Part shown: positions 33,604 through 44,312 of the stretch, one piece after another
How positions within the stretch are numbered: position 1 is the stretch's first letter
Layout: each line of letters begins with the position of its first letter
DNA from: Kitasatospora cheerisanensis KCTC 2395
GTDB lineage: Bacteria; Actinomycetota; Actinomycetes; Streptomycetales; Streptomycetaceae
Direction: 5' to 3'
Length of the DNA stretch: 64,000 nucleotides
NCBI RefSeq assembly: GCF_000696185.1
Contig: NZ_KK853997.1
Location: 3,948,410 to 4,012,409 of the forward strand
Translations under genes and position numbers: made by a program
The notes under the pieces: generated by a model
The model's input: the letters and a program-made list of their open reading frames with translations, nothing else
Told to the model about the DNA's origin: nothing
Database searches by the model: none

Positions 33604-33804
33604 ATGGAGCAGCGCACCGTGGTTCGTTGTGCCGAGGGGCATGTGTTCAGTACGGCGGCGTTTCCGATGCAGCAGTTGCAGGCGGGGCGGCTGGGGCCGG
33701 GGCGGTTGTTGAGGTGCCCCGGGTGCGGGCGGTTGCGGAGTTCGGTGCCGGCGGAGCTGTCGGAGCTCTCGGCCTCCCGACCGGCCCGCGAGTCGCGGCG
33801 GTAG
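33604..33804 (+). CDS. Small zinc-ribbon protein (66 residues)
   Basis: The protein starts MEQRTVVRCAEGHVFSTAAF. Cys and His in VRCAEGH and the knuckle LLRCPGCGRLR provide a likely zinc ribbon. The tail is charged (SASRPARESRR). AAGGGG lies 4 nt before ATG; an upstream in-frame GTG at 33589 lacks a ribosome site. It ends before a strong terminator that separates it from dcd. Small zinc ribbons of this type are widespread in streptomycetes and mostly uncharacterised. Confidence 0.75.
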   Translation: MEQRTVVRCAEGHVFSTAAFPMQQLQAGRLGPGRLLRCPGCGRLRSSVPAELSELSASRPARESRR

Positions 33805-33843
33805 CAGGCCCGGCCGCCCGCCCGCGCGGGTGATCGGCCTGGT

Positions 33844-33879
33844 CCGAGGGGCGGGCGCTTTTGGGCGCCCGCCCCTCGG
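33844..33879 (+). terminator. Terminator before dcd
   Basis: CCGAGGGGCGGGCGC and GCGCCCGCCCCTCGG form a 15-bp perfect stem with a TTTTGG loop. Confidence 0.82.
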
Positions 33880-33883
33880 CACG

Positions 33884-33889
33884 TACCCT
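33884..33889 (+). promoter_or_regulatory. -10 box of a leaderless promoter (dcd)
   Basis: TACCCT lies 7 nt before the GTG start of dcd, and no ribosome site is present. Confidence 0.5.
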
Positions 33890-33896
33890 CGGGGGC

Positions 33897-34472
33897 GTGC
33901 TGCTCTCTGACAACGACATCCGCGCCGAGATCGACAAGGGGCGGGTCGTCATCGACCCGTTCGATCCGTCGATGGTTCAGCCGTCGAGCATCGACGTCCG
34001 ACTGGACCGGTTCTTCCGGGTCTTCGAGAACCACCGCTACCCGCACATCGACCCCTCCGAGGAGCAGCCGGACCTGACCCGGCTGGTCGAGCCGGAGGGC
34101 GACGACGCGTTCATCCTGCACCCGGGCGAGTTCGTGCTGGCCTCCACCTACGAGGTGATCACGCTCCCGGACGACGTGGCCTCGCGCCTGGAGGGCAAGT
34201 CCAGCCTGGGCCGGCTCGGCCTGCTGACGCACTCGACGGCCGGCTTCATCGACCCCGGCTTCAGCGGCCACGTGACGCTGGAGCTGTCGAACGTGGCGAC
34301 GCTGCCGATCAAGCTCTACCCGGGCATGAAGATCGGCCAGCTGTGCCTGTTCCGGCTCTCCTCGCCGTCCGAGCACCCGTACGGCTCCGAGCGCTACGGC
34401 TCCCGCTACCAGGGCCAGCGCGGCCCGACGCCGTCCCGCTCGTTCCTGAACTTCCACCGCACCCAGGTCTGA
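33897..34472 (+). CDS. dcd: dCTP deaminase
   Basis: A 191-residue trimeric enzyme that deaminates dCTP to dUTP for thymidylate synthesis. Family blocks are clear: [17 protein letters not shown] near residue 22, [20 protein letters not shown] near 108 and [11 protein letters not shown] with the catalytic Glu. The C-terminal [17 protein letters not shown] closes the active site. It is very similar throughout to the mycobacterial enzyme that also hydrolyses dUTP, so a bifunctional dCTP deaminase/dUTPase is possible. GTG at 33897 follows TACCCT by 7 nt. A strong terminator follows the gene. Confidence 0.96.
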   Translation: MLLSDNDIRAEIDKGRVVIDPFDPSMVQPSSIDVRLDRFFRVFENHRYPHIDPSEEQPDLTRLVEPEGDDAFILHPGEFVLASTYEVITLPDDVASRLEGKSSLGRLGLLTHSTAGFIDPGFSGHVTLELSNVATLPIKLYPGMKIGQLCLFRLSSPSEHPYGSERYGSRYQGQRGPTPSRSFLNFHRTQV

Positions 34473-34511
34473 TCCGCCTCGGCAGGGCGCACGGAGCGCA
34501 CGGACACCACG

Positions 34512-34548
34512 AGGGCCGGCCCCGCAGGACGGGGCCGGCCCTTCTTCA
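34512..34548 (+). terminator. Terminator of dcd
   Basis: AGGGCCGGCCCCG and CGGGGCCGGCCCT form a 13-bp perfect stem with a 5-nt loop, followed by TCTTC. It may also serve the convergent AlaX-like gene. Confidence 0.82.
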
Positions 34549-34601
34549 TGCCCGGGCTGTCTTCATCCCCTGACCGCCCGAACTCCGCCCGGGCTCGGGC
34601 C

Positions 34602-35495
34602 TCAGGCGCGCTTGGGGCTGGTCCGGGCGACCAGCACGGTGCCGTCCTCGGAGAGCGTCAACTCGGTGCGGAGCTCGGCGAGTTCGCCCAGCCGGTGGAG
34701 GTGGGTGCCGCCGCAGGGGATCTCCGCGGCGCCGTCCGGCAGTTCGGCGTGCCAGCGGCGGCGGGCGGTCAGCTCCGGGCCGGGGACGTCGATCCGGACG
34801 GCCGCGTCGGCGGCGACCCAGGCGGCGAGGCGGGCGTTGACGTCCTCGGTGAGGGCGGGCAGCGCCTCGGCGAGGGCCGGGTACTCCTCGGTGGCGTCGA
34901 CCGTGAAGCCCTTCTTCTTCAGCGACTTGCCGATCCGGTAGGTGTCGGTGCTGGCCTCGGTGTCCATCACCGAGGTGTCCATGGCGAGGCTGTCGAAGTC
35001 GGGGTGGCCGAAGGCGTCGGCGCGGCCCGGGTCCTTGCGCCAGCGCGGGGCGAGCGCCGCGTTCAGGGCGAGCGCCAGCAGGTGGCAGCCGGTGTGCGCG
35101 GCGGACAGCAGGCCGCGGCGGTCGGCGTCGACGGCCAGCTCGGCGGTGCGGCCGACGGCCTCCGCCCCGAGCGCGCCGGCGGGCAGCACGTGCAGCACCA
35201 GCCAGGCCCAGTCCTCGTCGCCGCGCCGGACCGGGATGTCCGCCCCGGCCGCGAACTCGCCGTCCGGGCCCTGCGCGCCGGTGAGGCAGTCGACGACGGG
35301 GTGCGCGACGCCGTCCACGGTCAGGGTGCCGAGGTCGGCGGGCTGGTCGGGCCAGGTGTGGTCGACGGGGTGGAACGGAGTGGCCCCGGTGACCACGGCG
35401 GTGCGCCCGTCCGGCAGGGCGTGCACGGCGAGGATCGGCGAAGCGCCGGTCACCGCCCCGGCCGGGAAGCTGACGTGGGTGGTGGGCAGGCTCAT
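34602..35495 (-). CDS. AlaX-like alanyl-tRNA editing / metal-dependent hydrolase
   Basis: A 297-residue protein related to the editing domain of alanyl-tRNA synthetase, which removes mischarged Ser or Gly from tRNA-Ala. The zinc motifs are present: HxxxH in LLSAAHTGCHLLALALN near residue 130 and CxxxH in EIPCGGTHLHRLGELAEL near 265. The N-terminal part is a beta-barrel (TPFHPVDHTWPDQPADLG) as in free-standing AlaX. GGAG lies 7 nt before ATG at 35495. It converges with dcd. Free-standing editing factors are usually dispensable back-ups. Confidence 0.85.
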   Translation of the reverse strand: MSLPTTHVSFPAGAVTGASPILAVHALPDGRTAVVTGATPFHPVDHTWPDQPADLGTLTVDGVAHPVVDCLTGAQGPDGEFAAGADIPVRRGDEDWAWLVLHVLPAGALGAEAVGRTAELAVDADRRGLLSAAHTGCHLLALALNAALAPRWRKDPGRADAFGHPDFDSLAMDTSVMDTEASTDTYRIGKSLKKKGFTVDATEEYPALAEALPALTEDVNARLAAWVAADAAVRIDVPGPELTARRRWHAELPDGAAEIPCGGTHLHRLGELAELRTELTLSEDGTVLVARTSPKRA

Positions 35496-35614
35496 GCGCG
35501 GACTCCGGACGGGATCTGAGGGTGGGCCGAACACCCCACCCTACAAAAATCCCACCATGCGGACGCCCGGAGCCCGGCCTCTGCCACATCGGCCCGGCGT
35601 GGGCCGCTTGCGCG

Positions 35615-36571
35615 TCAGCCCAGCGTGGGCAGCTTGATCAGCACCAGCAGCGCGAGCAGCTGCACCGCCGCCGCACCGGCCGCCTTGCCCCACGGCAGGT
35701 CGTGGACGCGCCGCACCAGGATGGTCAGCAGCACCGCGCAGCCCACCCAGGTCGCCCAGCCGACGGCCTGCACCACCAGGTTGTCGGCGGGCAGGAACAG
35801 CGCGAGCAGCAGCCGCGGGGCGTCGGTGGTCCAGCTGACCAGCACGGCCAGACCGACCGTCGACCGCCACGGGCCGTCGCCGCCGAACTGCCGGGCCAGC
35901 ACGTGGGTGACGGCGCTCAGGACGCCGCCGGCCACCGTGAAGCCGATCGCGGCCCCGGCGATCGCCCACAGCGCGACCGCGAAGGTGGAGTGCACCACCT
36001 GGTCGTAGGTGCTGTCGAGGGCGAACACCGCGAGCACGCCGTACAGCAGCGACACGCACAGCGCGGGCAGCCAGACCTGGTGGTCGCGCATCCGGTCGAA
36101 GGTGGCGCTGGGGCTGCGGTAGATCCCGGTGAGCAGCTCCCGCCAGGGCAGCCGGGGCCCGCCGAGGTGCGGCGCGGCCTGCCCGCCGGCCCGGTAGACG
36201 GCGACGTTGTCCTCGGCCGGGTAGCCGGGCCCGGGGTGGCCGTCCTGCTCGTACTGCGGCGGGTAGTAGCCGTCGCCGCCCGCGTACGGCTCGCCGTAGG
36301 CCCCGCCCTCGTAGGGCGCGCCCGGGTACGGCTCCTCCCCGTACGGCTGCTCGCCGACCGCGAAGGCCTTGGTGTGACCGGGCTGGTCGCCGTAGCGGTC
36401 GCCGGGGTGCGCCGGCGGGGCCGGGTAGCCGGGCGTCGGGGCGGTGAAGTACTCGGGGGCGCCGGTGGGCGTGCCGCGGTACGGGTCGCCCTGGGGGGTG
36501 CCCGGTCGGGGTGCCGTCCAGCCGTGCCGGGGGTCGGCACCCCGTCCGTCGTCGTGTCGATTGCCAGCCAC
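35615..36571 (-). CDS. Yip1-domain membrane protein with Tyr/Pro/Gly-rich N-terminus
   Basis: A 318-residue protein. The first ~140 residues are disordered and rich in Gly, Pro and Tyr (YPAPPAHPGDRYGDQPGHTK). The C-terminal half has five membrane segments of the Yip1 type, starting after ELLTGIYRSPSATFDRM. Function of bacterial Yip1 proteins is unknown. GTG at 36571 lies 6 nt after TACCGT with no ribosome site and is probably leaderless. It is read in the same direction as the sugar-nucleotide gene upstream, with a 98-nt gap. Confidence 0.82.
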   Translation of the reverse strand: MAGNRHDDGRGADPRHGWTAPRPGTPQGDPYRGTPTGAPEYFTAPTPGYPAPPAHPGDRYGDQPGHTKAFAVGEQPYGEEPYPGAPYEGGAYGEPYAGGDGYYPPQYEQDGHPGPGYPAEDNVAVYRAGGQAAPHLGGPRLPWRELLTGIYRSPSATFDRMRDHQVWLPALCVSLLYGVLAVFALDSTYDQVVHSTFAVALWAIAGAAIGFTVAGGVLSAVTHVLARQFGGDGPWRSTVGLAVLVSWTTDAPRLLLALFLPADNLVVQAVGWATWVGCAVLLTILVRRVHDLPWGKAAGAAAVQLLALLVLIKLPTLG

Positions 36572-36669
36572 GCCTCGACGGTACCCGCAAGGGCTGACCC
36601 CTCGTCGGGTGATCATGATGGCGGGACCGGATTGCAGCCGTCCTGTGACGCGGCCGCCCGGAGGGTCGG

Positions 36670-37818
36670 TCAGCCGATGACGCGGGTGCCGGGCGCGTGC
36701 ACCGCGGCGGCGTTGGTCAGGCCGGCCTCGCAGCCGCCGGGGCCGGCGGACAGGCGCACCGCGCCGACCGGCAGGCGGGTGCCGCAGGCGATCCGCAGGC
36801 CGTTGGAGAGCTCGTTCTCGGCCTCCAGCACGGCGCCGTCGCCGATCACCACGCCGTCCAGCGAGCAGCGCTCACCGATCTCGGCGAAGGCGCCGACGAT
36901 GGAGTCCTTCACGTACGCGCCGGCCTTGATCCGGGCGCCCTGGAGCACCACGCTGCCCTCGACGATGGCGCCGGCGGCGATCTCGGCGTCCGCGGCGACC
37001 ACGGTGCCGGAGCCCAGCACGGCGGCCTGGTCGACGTGCGAGCCGGCCAGCAGCAGGGCCTCGCCGGTCGGGCCGGGGACGGCCGGGGAGTCGACCTTGC
37101 CGAGCACCAGGTCGGCGGAGCCGCGGACGAACGCGGCGGGGGTGCCGAGGTCCAGCCAGTACGAGGTGTCGACGACGCCGCGCAGCAGGGCGCCGGTGGC
37201 GAGCAGCTCGGGGAAGGTCTCGCGCTCGACGGAGACCTCGCGGCCGGTCGGGATGCGGTCGATCACCGAACGGGTGAAGACGTAGCAGCCGGCGTTGATC
37301 TGGTCGGTGACGATCTGCTCGGGCGTCTCGGGCTTCTCCAGGAACGCCAGCACCCGGCCGTCCTCGTCGGTCGGGACCAGACCGAAGGCGCGCGGGTCGG
37401 CCACCCGGGTGAGGTGCAGGGTGACGTCGGCGCCGGAGGCGGTGTGCTCGTCGCGCAGCGCGGCGATGTCCAGGCCGGACAGGATGTCGCCGTTGAAGAT
37501 CAGCACCGGCTCCTCCGGGCCGCAGGTCAGGCCGGCGGCGGCGTTGCGGATGGCGCCGCCGGTGCCCAGCGGCTCGTCCTCGGTGAGGTAGACCAGTTCG
37601 AGGCCGTAGGGGCTGCCGTCCTTGAAGTGGTCGACGAACACGTCGGCCAGGTACGAGGTGGCGAGGACCACCCGGGTGACGCCGGCCGCGGCGGCACGGG
37701 CCAGCTGGTGCGCGATGAACGGAACACCGGCCACGGGCAGCATGGGCTTCGGCGTGTGCGTGGTCAACGGGCGCAGCCGGGTGCCCTTGCCGCCGACCAA
37801 CATGATCGCCTCGGTCAT
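36670..37818 (-). CDS. NDP-sugar synthase (nucleotidyltransferase with hexapeptide repeats)
   Basis: A 382-residue sugar-phosphate nucleotidyltransferase of the mannose-1-phosphate guanylyltransferase type. The signature MLVGGKGTRLRPLTTHTPKP is at residue 6, the metal-binding Asp is in LIFNGDILSGLD, and DQINAGCYVFTRSVIDRIP follows. The C-terminal part forms a left-handed beta-helix (about residues 255-350, SVVLQGARIKAGAYVKDSIV). GGGGAG lies 7 nt before ATG. The product, probably GDP-mannose or a similar sugar nucleotide, would feed cell-wall glycans and glycosylation. NTP and sugar specificity cannot be fixed from sequence. Confidence 0.9.
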   Translation of the reverse strand: MTEAIMLVGGKGTRLRPLTTHTPKPMLPVAGVPFIAHQLARAAAAGVTRVVLATSYLADVFVDHFKDGSPYGLELVYLTEDEPLGTGGAIRNAAAGLTCGPEEPVLIFNGDILSGLDIAALRDEHTASGADVTLHLTRVADPRAFGLVPTDEDGRVLAFLEKPETPEQIVTDQINAGCYVFTRSVIDRIPTGREVSVERETFPELLATGALLRGVVDTSYWLDLGTPAAFVRGSADLVLGKVDSPAVPGPTGEALLLAGSHVDQAAVLGSGTVVAADAEIAAGAIVEGSVVLQGARIKAGAYVKDSIVGAFAEIGERCSLDGVVIGDGAVLEAENELSNGLRIACGTRLPVGAVRLSAGPGGCEAGLTNAAAVHAPGTRVIG

Positions 37819-38015
37819 GTCCTATCTCCCCTGGTCAGATTCCGGCGGCCCGGCTCGACAGGGTCCGGTGCGCTCGCTCGGTGACTGTGTCGGGCCAGCA
37901 TCAGGTGGCCAACGACGGAACCGGTTCTTTACCCGGTCCCGCCGCATACTCTATTTGCTCGAACAGCGTGTCAAACCCACCGCCCCTGGTCGGGCAGGTG
38001 TGCGGCCGGAAGCGC

Positions 38016-38052
38016 CCGGACCCCGGAGCCGCAACGGGCGTCCGGGGTCCGG
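38016..38052 (-). terminator. Terminator of the EtfD-like gene
   Basis: CCGGACCCCGGA (38016-38027) and TCCGGGGTCCGG (38041-38052) form a 12-bp perfect stem just past the stop codon on the minus strand. Confidence 0.7.
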
Positions 38053-38065
38053 GGAGCTGTGGGCG

Positions 38066-40279
38066 TCAGGCCTGGACCGGCTCCGCGTCCTCCGCGGGCA
38101 CGGCCTTGACGGACTCCAGCAGCAGCTGGGCGACGTCGACGACCTTCAGGTGCTCCTTGGCGGCGCCCTCGTTCTTCCGGCCGTTGACCGAGTCGGAGAG
38201 CATCACCAGGCAGAACGGGCACGCGGTGGAGACGATGTCCGGGTTGAGGGACAGCGCCTCGTCGACGCGCTCGTTGTTGATCCGCTTGCCGATCCGCTCC
38301 TCCATCCACATCCGCGCGCCGCCGGCGCCGCAGCAGAAGCCGCGCTCCTTGTGGCGGTGCATCTCCTCGTTGCGCAGGCCGGGCACCTTGCCGATGATCT
38401 CGCGCGGCGGGGTGTAGACCTTGTTGTGGCGGCCGAGGTAGCACGGGTCGTGGTAGGTGATCAGGCCTTCCACCGGGTTGACCGGCAGCAGCTTGCCCTC
38501 GTCGATCAGGTGCTGCAGCAGCTGGGTGTGGTGGATGACCTCGAAGTGCCCGCCGAGCTGCGGGTACTCGTTGGCGATGGTGTTGAAGCAGTGCGGGCAG
38601 GTGGCGACGATCCGCTTGGTCGGCGCGTCCTCCAGCGCGGCGTTCAGGGTCTCGACGTTCTGCGCGCCGAGCATCTGGAACAGGAACTCGTTGCCGAGGC
38701 GGCGCGGGGAGTCACCGGTGCAGGTCTCCTCCTTGCCGAGGATCGCGAACTTGACGCCCGCGGTGTGCAGCAGCTCGGCGAAGGCCTTGGTGGTCTTCTT
38801 CGCCCGGTCCTCCAGGGCGCCGGCGCAGCCGACCCAGTACAGGTACTCGACCTCGGCGGGGTCGATGTCCTCGCCGATCACCGGCACCTCGATGCCGGTC
38901 TCCTTCTTCAGCTCCTTGACCCAGTCCAGGCGCGCCTTGGTGGCCAGGCCCCACGGGTTGCCCTTGTTCTCCAGGTTCTTGAGCATCGTCCCGGCCTCGG
39001 TCGGGAAGTTGCTCTCGATCATCACCTGGTAGCGGCGCATGTCGACGATGTGGTCGATGTGCTCGATGTCCACCGGGCACTGCTCGACGCAGGCGCCGCA
39101 GGTGGTGCAGGACCACAGCACGTCCGGGTCGATGACGCCGCCCTCTTCGGCGGTGCCGATCAGCGGGCGCTCGGCCTCGGCGAGGGCCGCGGCGGGGACG
39201 TCCTTGAGCTGCTCGGAGGTCGCCTTCTCCTCGCCCTCCATGTCCTTGCCGCCGCCGGCGAGCAGGTACGGGGCCTTGGCGAAGGCGTGCTCGCGCAGGC
39301 TCATGATCAGCAGCTTGGGCGACAGCGGCTTGCCGGTGTTCCACGCGGGGCACTGCGACTGGCAGCGGCCGCACTCGGTGCAGGTGGAGAAGTCGAGGAT
39401 GCCCTTCCAGGAGAAGTGCTCGACCTGCGAGACGCCGAACACCGCGTCGTCGGCCGGGTCCTCGAAGTCGATCGGGGCGCCGTTGCTGGTCATCGGGCGC
39501 AGGGCGCCCAGCGCGGTGCCGCCGTCCTCCTCGCGCTTGAAGTAGATGTTGAAGAAGCCCAGGAAGCGGTGCCAGGCGACACCCATCGACGGGTTGACGC
39601 CGATGGTGATGGCCCACGCGAACGAGATGCAGATCTTCAGCATCGCGAACAGGTAGATCAGGTTGACCAGGGTGCCGTGGGCGGTGCCCTCGAACGCGGC
39701 GACGATCGGGTACGAGATCAGGTACGTCGGGTCGTAGGAGGTGACGCCTTCGAGGGCGCCCTCCAGGCCGCGCAGCATCATGATGCAGATGCCGATGCCG
39801 AGGATCGTGTACTCGACGTAGAACGCCTGCCAGGCGATCGAGCCGGCGAACCGGGACTTGCGGCCGGCCCGGGAGGGCAGGCTGAGCAGCCGGATCACGA
39901 TCAGGACGGCGATGCCCAGCGTGGTCAGGGTGCCGATCAGCTCGACGAAGACGTTCCACACCAGCCAGTGGCCGATGATCGGCAGCGCGAACTCGGCGTC
40001 GAAGAGCTGGCCGAACGCGTTGACCAGGGTGAGCACCAGCGAGAAGAAGCCGACCGCGACGAACCAGTGCGCGACGCCGACCACGCCCCACCGGTTCATC
40101 CGGGTGTGGCCGAGGAACTCCTTGGCCACGGTGGCCACGCGCTGCGCGGGCTGCCCGAATCGGGTGCTGTCGGCGGAGCCGGTGCGCACCACCTTGTAGA
40201 TGTACAGCGCCGCCCGGGCGGCGAGCGCGGTGCCGATCACAAAGGTGACCAGCGAGATGACGATCGCTGCTAGCTGCAT
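38066..40279 (-). CDS. EtfD-like Fe-S membrane oxidoreductase (heterodisulfide-reductase related)
   Basis: A 737-residue membrane protein. About five to six hydrophobic segments fill residues 1-230 and resemble a NarI-like heme b domain. Two 4Fe-4S motifs follow (CTECGRCQSQCPAWNTG near 300, CTTCGACVEQCPVDIEH near 395). Two cysteine-rich CCG-type domains end the protein (ATCPHCFNTIANEYP and FCCGAGGARMWMEE). This is the layout of mycobacterial EtfD (Rv0338c), which passes electrons from the acyl-CoA dehydrogenase flavoprotein ETF to menaquinone. GGAG lies 6 nt before ATG. The promoter has TACACT with a GTTAC/GTAC element nearby. It diverges from dnaK. Confidence 0.88.
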   Translation of the reverse strand: MQLAAIVISLVTFVIGTALAARAALYIYKVVRTGSADSTRFGQPAQRVATVAKEFLGHTRMNRWGVVGVAHWFVAVGFFSLVLTLVNAFGQLFDAEFALPIIGHWLVWNVFVELIGTLTTLGIAVLIVIRLLSLPSRAGRKSRFAGSIAWQAFYVEYTILGIGICIMMLRGLEGALEGVTSYDPTYLISYPIVAAFEGTAHGTLVNLIYLFAMLKICISFAWAITIGVNPSMGVAWHRFLGFFNIYFKREEDGGTALGALRPMTSNGAPIDFEDPADDAVFGVSQVEHFSWKGILDFSTCTECGRCQSQCPAWNTGKPLSPKLLIMSLREHAFAKAPYLLAGGGKDMEGEEKATSEQLKDVPAAALAEAERPLIGTAEEGGVIDPDVLWSCTTCGACVEQCPVDIEHIDHIVDMRRYQVMIESNFPTEAGTMLKNLENKGNPWGLATKARLDWVKELKKETGIEVPVIGEDIDPAEVEYLYWVGCAGALEDRAKKTTKAFAELLHTAGVKFAILGKEETCTGDSPRRLGNEFLFQMLGAQNVETLNAALEDAPTKRIVATCPHCFNTIANEYPQLGGHFEVIHHTQLLQHLIDEGKLLPVNPVEGLITYHDPCYLGRHNKVYTPPREIIGKVPGLRNEEMHRHKERGFCCGAGGARMWMEERIGKRINNERVDEALSLNPDIVSTACPFCLVMLSDSVNGRKNEGAAKEHLKVVDVAQLLLESVKAVPAEDAEPVQA

Positions 40280-40315
40280 CGGCTCTCCGTCTCCAGCGGC
40301 TTTGGTCCGAAGTCT

Positions 40316-40360
40316 TCCCCAGAGTGTACTGGTCGGTAACTTTCAGGGTCGACGCGCCGG
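40316..40360 (-). promoter_or_regulatory. EtfD-like gene promoter with possible TetR-type site
   Basis: On the minus strand CGACCC and TACACT are spaced about 17 bp. GTTACCGACCAGTAC overlaps the -10 box and resembles acyl-CoA-responsive TetR operators, with ACCGACC as core. Confidence 0.35.
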
Positions 40361-40491
40361 ACATTACCGCGCGTTAACACCCAGCCAGAAGATGTTCAAG
40401 GTATGGCGGCAGTCACTAAGCCCAGACTCACCCGCCCGGAGCACCCCCTGACCCCGCTCGGAACGGCCGGGCGACATAAGGGCTCAGTAAA

Positions 40492-40512
40492 GTTGAGCGA
40501 GGCAGACTCAAA
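40492..40512 (+). promoter_or_regulatory. HAIR element 1 (HspR operator) of the dnaK operon
   Basis: GTTGAGC-N7-ACTCAAA matches the HAIR consensus CTTGAGT-N7-ACTCAAG with two changes. It lies just upstream of the -35 box TTGACG at 40517. Confidence 0.82.
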
Positions 40513-40516
40513 GGTG

Positions 40517-40545
40517 TTGACGCTTCCCGGTCGGTCATGCATCCT
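40517..40545 (+). promoter_or_regulatory. dnaK operon promoter
   Basis: TTGACG (40517-40522) and CATCCT (40540-40545) are spaced 17 bp and lie between the two HAIR elements. Confidence 0.6.
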
Positions 40546-40564
40546 TGAGCCTGTACTGCTCAAC
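40544..40564 (+). promoter_or_regulatory. HAIR element 2 (HspR operator) of the dnaK operon
   Basis: CTTGAGC-N7-GCTCAAC is a near-consensus HAIR box that overlaps the -10 region and start of transcription. HspR bound here would block RNA polymerase until heat shock diverts its co-repressor DnaK. Confidence 0.85.
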
Positions 40565-40585
40565 TTCTCCCCGGAGGTATTCACG

Positions 40586-42429
<1,844 letters not shown>

Positions 42430-42433
<4 letters not shown>

Positions 42434-43020
42434 CGGAGAAGCCGCAGGGCGAGCAGCCCGGCGACGACTCCGCCGCCGAGGAAGCCGTGCTGAAGGCCGC
42501 CGAAGAGGCTGTCTCGGGCGCGGGTGCCGACGAGCTGGCCGCCGCCAAGCGCGAGGCCGGCGAGCGCACCGCCGACCTGCAGCGCCTCCAGGCGGAGTAC
42601 CAGAACTACCGCAAGCGGGTCGAGCGCGACCGGGCCACCGTCCGCGAGATCGCGGTCTCCAACATCGTGGAGTCGCTGATCCCGGTGCTGGACGACATCG
42701 GCCGCGCCCGCGAGCACGGCGAGGTGACGGGCGGCTTCAAGTCCGTCGCCGAGTCGCTGGAGACGGTCGTCGCCAAGCTCGGGCTGCAGCAGTTCGGCAA
42801 GGAGGGCGAGCCCTTCGACCCGACCATCCACGAGGCGCTGATGCACAGCTACTCGTCGGACGTCACGGAGGACACCTGCGTGCAGATCCTCCAGCCCGGG
42901 TACCGGATCGGCGAGCGGATCATCCGCCCGGCGATGGTCGCGGTCGCGGAGCCCCAGCCGGGCACCCAGACCACCGGCGAACCGGACGGCGACAAGGCTG
43001 ACGGCTCGTCCGACAGCTGA
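42430..43020 (+). CDS. grpE: Nucleotide exchange factor GrpE
   Basis: A 196-residue homodimeric exchange factor for DnaK. A disordered acidic start is followed by a long coiled coil ([20 protein letters not shown]) and the beta-wing domain ending in the family signature [20 protein letters not shown]. The ATG overlaps the dnaK stop codon by 4 nt, so the two are translationally coupled. A large hairpin (43034-43082) lies between grpE and dnaJ and could adjust the ratio of products. Confidence 0.98.
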
Positions 43021-43033
43021 GTGGAGTTCCCGT

Positions 43034-43082
43034 GCGCTGCGGAGTCGTACGTCGTCCAGTACGACGGCCGGCTCCGCAGCGC
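43034..43082 (+). promoter_or_regulatory. Nested hairpin between grpE and dnaJ
   Basis: GCGCTGCGGAG (43034-43044) pairs with CTCCGCAGCGC (43072-43082), and within it GTCGTAC (43044-43050) pairs with GTACGAC (43059-43065). The structure is stable and inside the operon, so partial termination or RNA processing is likely. Confidence 0.6.
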
Positions 43083-43156
43083 CGTATCCCGGGCTCTTCA
43101 CAACAGCCCTCATCACCAACAGACTTCAGGATTACGGGAGGTGGCGGTCAAAGGCC

Positions 43157-44305
43157 ATGAGCGCTAAGGACTACGTGGAGAAGGACTACTACAAGGTCCT
43201 CGGCGTGCCCAAGGACGCCACCGCCGCCGAGATCAAGAAGACGTACCGGAAGCTGGCACGCGAGTTCCACCCGGACGCCAACAAGGGCGACACCAAGGCC
43301 GAGGAGCGGTTCAAGGACATCTCCGAGGCGTACGACGTCCTCTCCGACGAGAAGCGCCGCAAGGAGTACGACGAGGCCCGCTCGCTGTTCGCGGGCGGCG
43401 GCTTCCGGCCCGGCGGCGCGGGCGGCGCCGGCGGATTCGACTTCGGCGACCTGTTCAGCGGCGGCGGCGCGACCGGCGGCGGCGGGCTCGGCGACGTGTT
43501 CGGCGGCCTGTTCAACCGCGGCGGCCGGCAGACCGCGCAGCCGCGCCGCGGCGCGGACGTCGAGACCGAGGTCACCCTGAACTTCGAGGAGGCCGTGGAC
43601 GGCGCGACCGTGCCGCTGCGGATGACCTCCCAGGCCGCCTGCCGCGCCTGCGCCGGCACCGGCGCCAAGGCCGGCACCACCCCCCGGGTCTGCCCGACCT
43701 GCGTCGGCGCCGGCACCGTCAGCCGCGGCCAGGGCGCGTTCGCGCTCTCCGAGCCGTGCCGGGACTGCAAGGGCCGCGGCATGATCGTCGACGACCCGTG
43801 CACCGTCTGCCACGGCAGCGGCCGGGCCGCCTCGGCCCGCACCATGCAGGTCCGCATCCCCGCCGGTGTGCAGGACAGCCAGCGGATCCGGCTCAAGGGC
43901 AAGGGCGCCCAGGGCGAGCGCGGCGGCCAGCCCGGCGACCTGTACGTCACCGTGCACGTCGACCCGCACCCGGTGTTCGGGCGCAAGGGCGACAACCTCA
44001 CCGTGACGGTGCCGGTCAGCTTCCCCGAGGCCGCGCTCGGCGGCACCATCGAGGTGCCGACCCTGAACGGCCCGGCCGTGAAGCTCAAGCTGCCCCCGGG
44101 CAGCGCCAACGGCCTGACCATGCGGGCCCGCGGCAAGGGCGCCACCCGCAAGGACGGCACCCGCGGCGACCTGCTGGTCACCGTCGAGGTCGCCGTGCCG
44201 AAAGTCGTCAGCGGCGACGCACTGAGCGCACTGGAGCAGTACCGCGAGGCCACCGCCTCGGACGACCCGCGAGCCGCCCTCTTCAAGGCGGCGGAGGGAG
44301 CGTGA
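43157..44305 (+). CDS. dnaJ: Chaperone DnaJ (Hsp40)
   Basis: A 382-residue co-chaperone that stimulates DnaK ATPase activity. The J domain covers residues ~10-75 with the HPD motif in AREFHPDANKGD. A Gly/Phe-rich region (GGGFRPGGAGGAGG) follows. Four zinc repeats are intact: CRACAGTG, CPTCVGAG, CRDCKGRG and CHGSG after CTV. The C-terminal substrate domain ends at VVSGDALSALEQYREA. The start MSAKDYVEKDYYKVLGVP matches Streptomyces DnaJ1; AAAGG is close to the ATG and GGGAGG is 14 nt away. Confidence 0.98.
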   Translation: MSAKDYVEKDYYKVLGVPKDATAAEIKKTYRKLAREFHPDANKGDTKAEERFKDISEAYDVLSDEKRRKEYDEARSLFAGGGFRPGGAGGAGGFDFGDLFSGGGATGGGGLGDVFGGLFNRGGRQTAQPRRGADVETEVTLNFEEAVDGATVPLRMTSQAACRACAGTGAKAGTTPRVCPTCVGAGTVSRGQGAFALSEPCRDCKGRGMIVDDPCTVCHGSGRAASARTMQVRIPAGVQDSQRIRLKGKGAQGERGGQPGDLYVTVHVDPHPVFGRKGDNLTVTVPVSFPEAALGGTIEVPTLNGPAVKLKLPPGSANGLTMRARGKGATRKDGTRGDLLVTVEVAVPKVVSGDALSALEQYREATASDDPRAALFKAAEGA

Positions 44306-44312
44306 GATCCCG

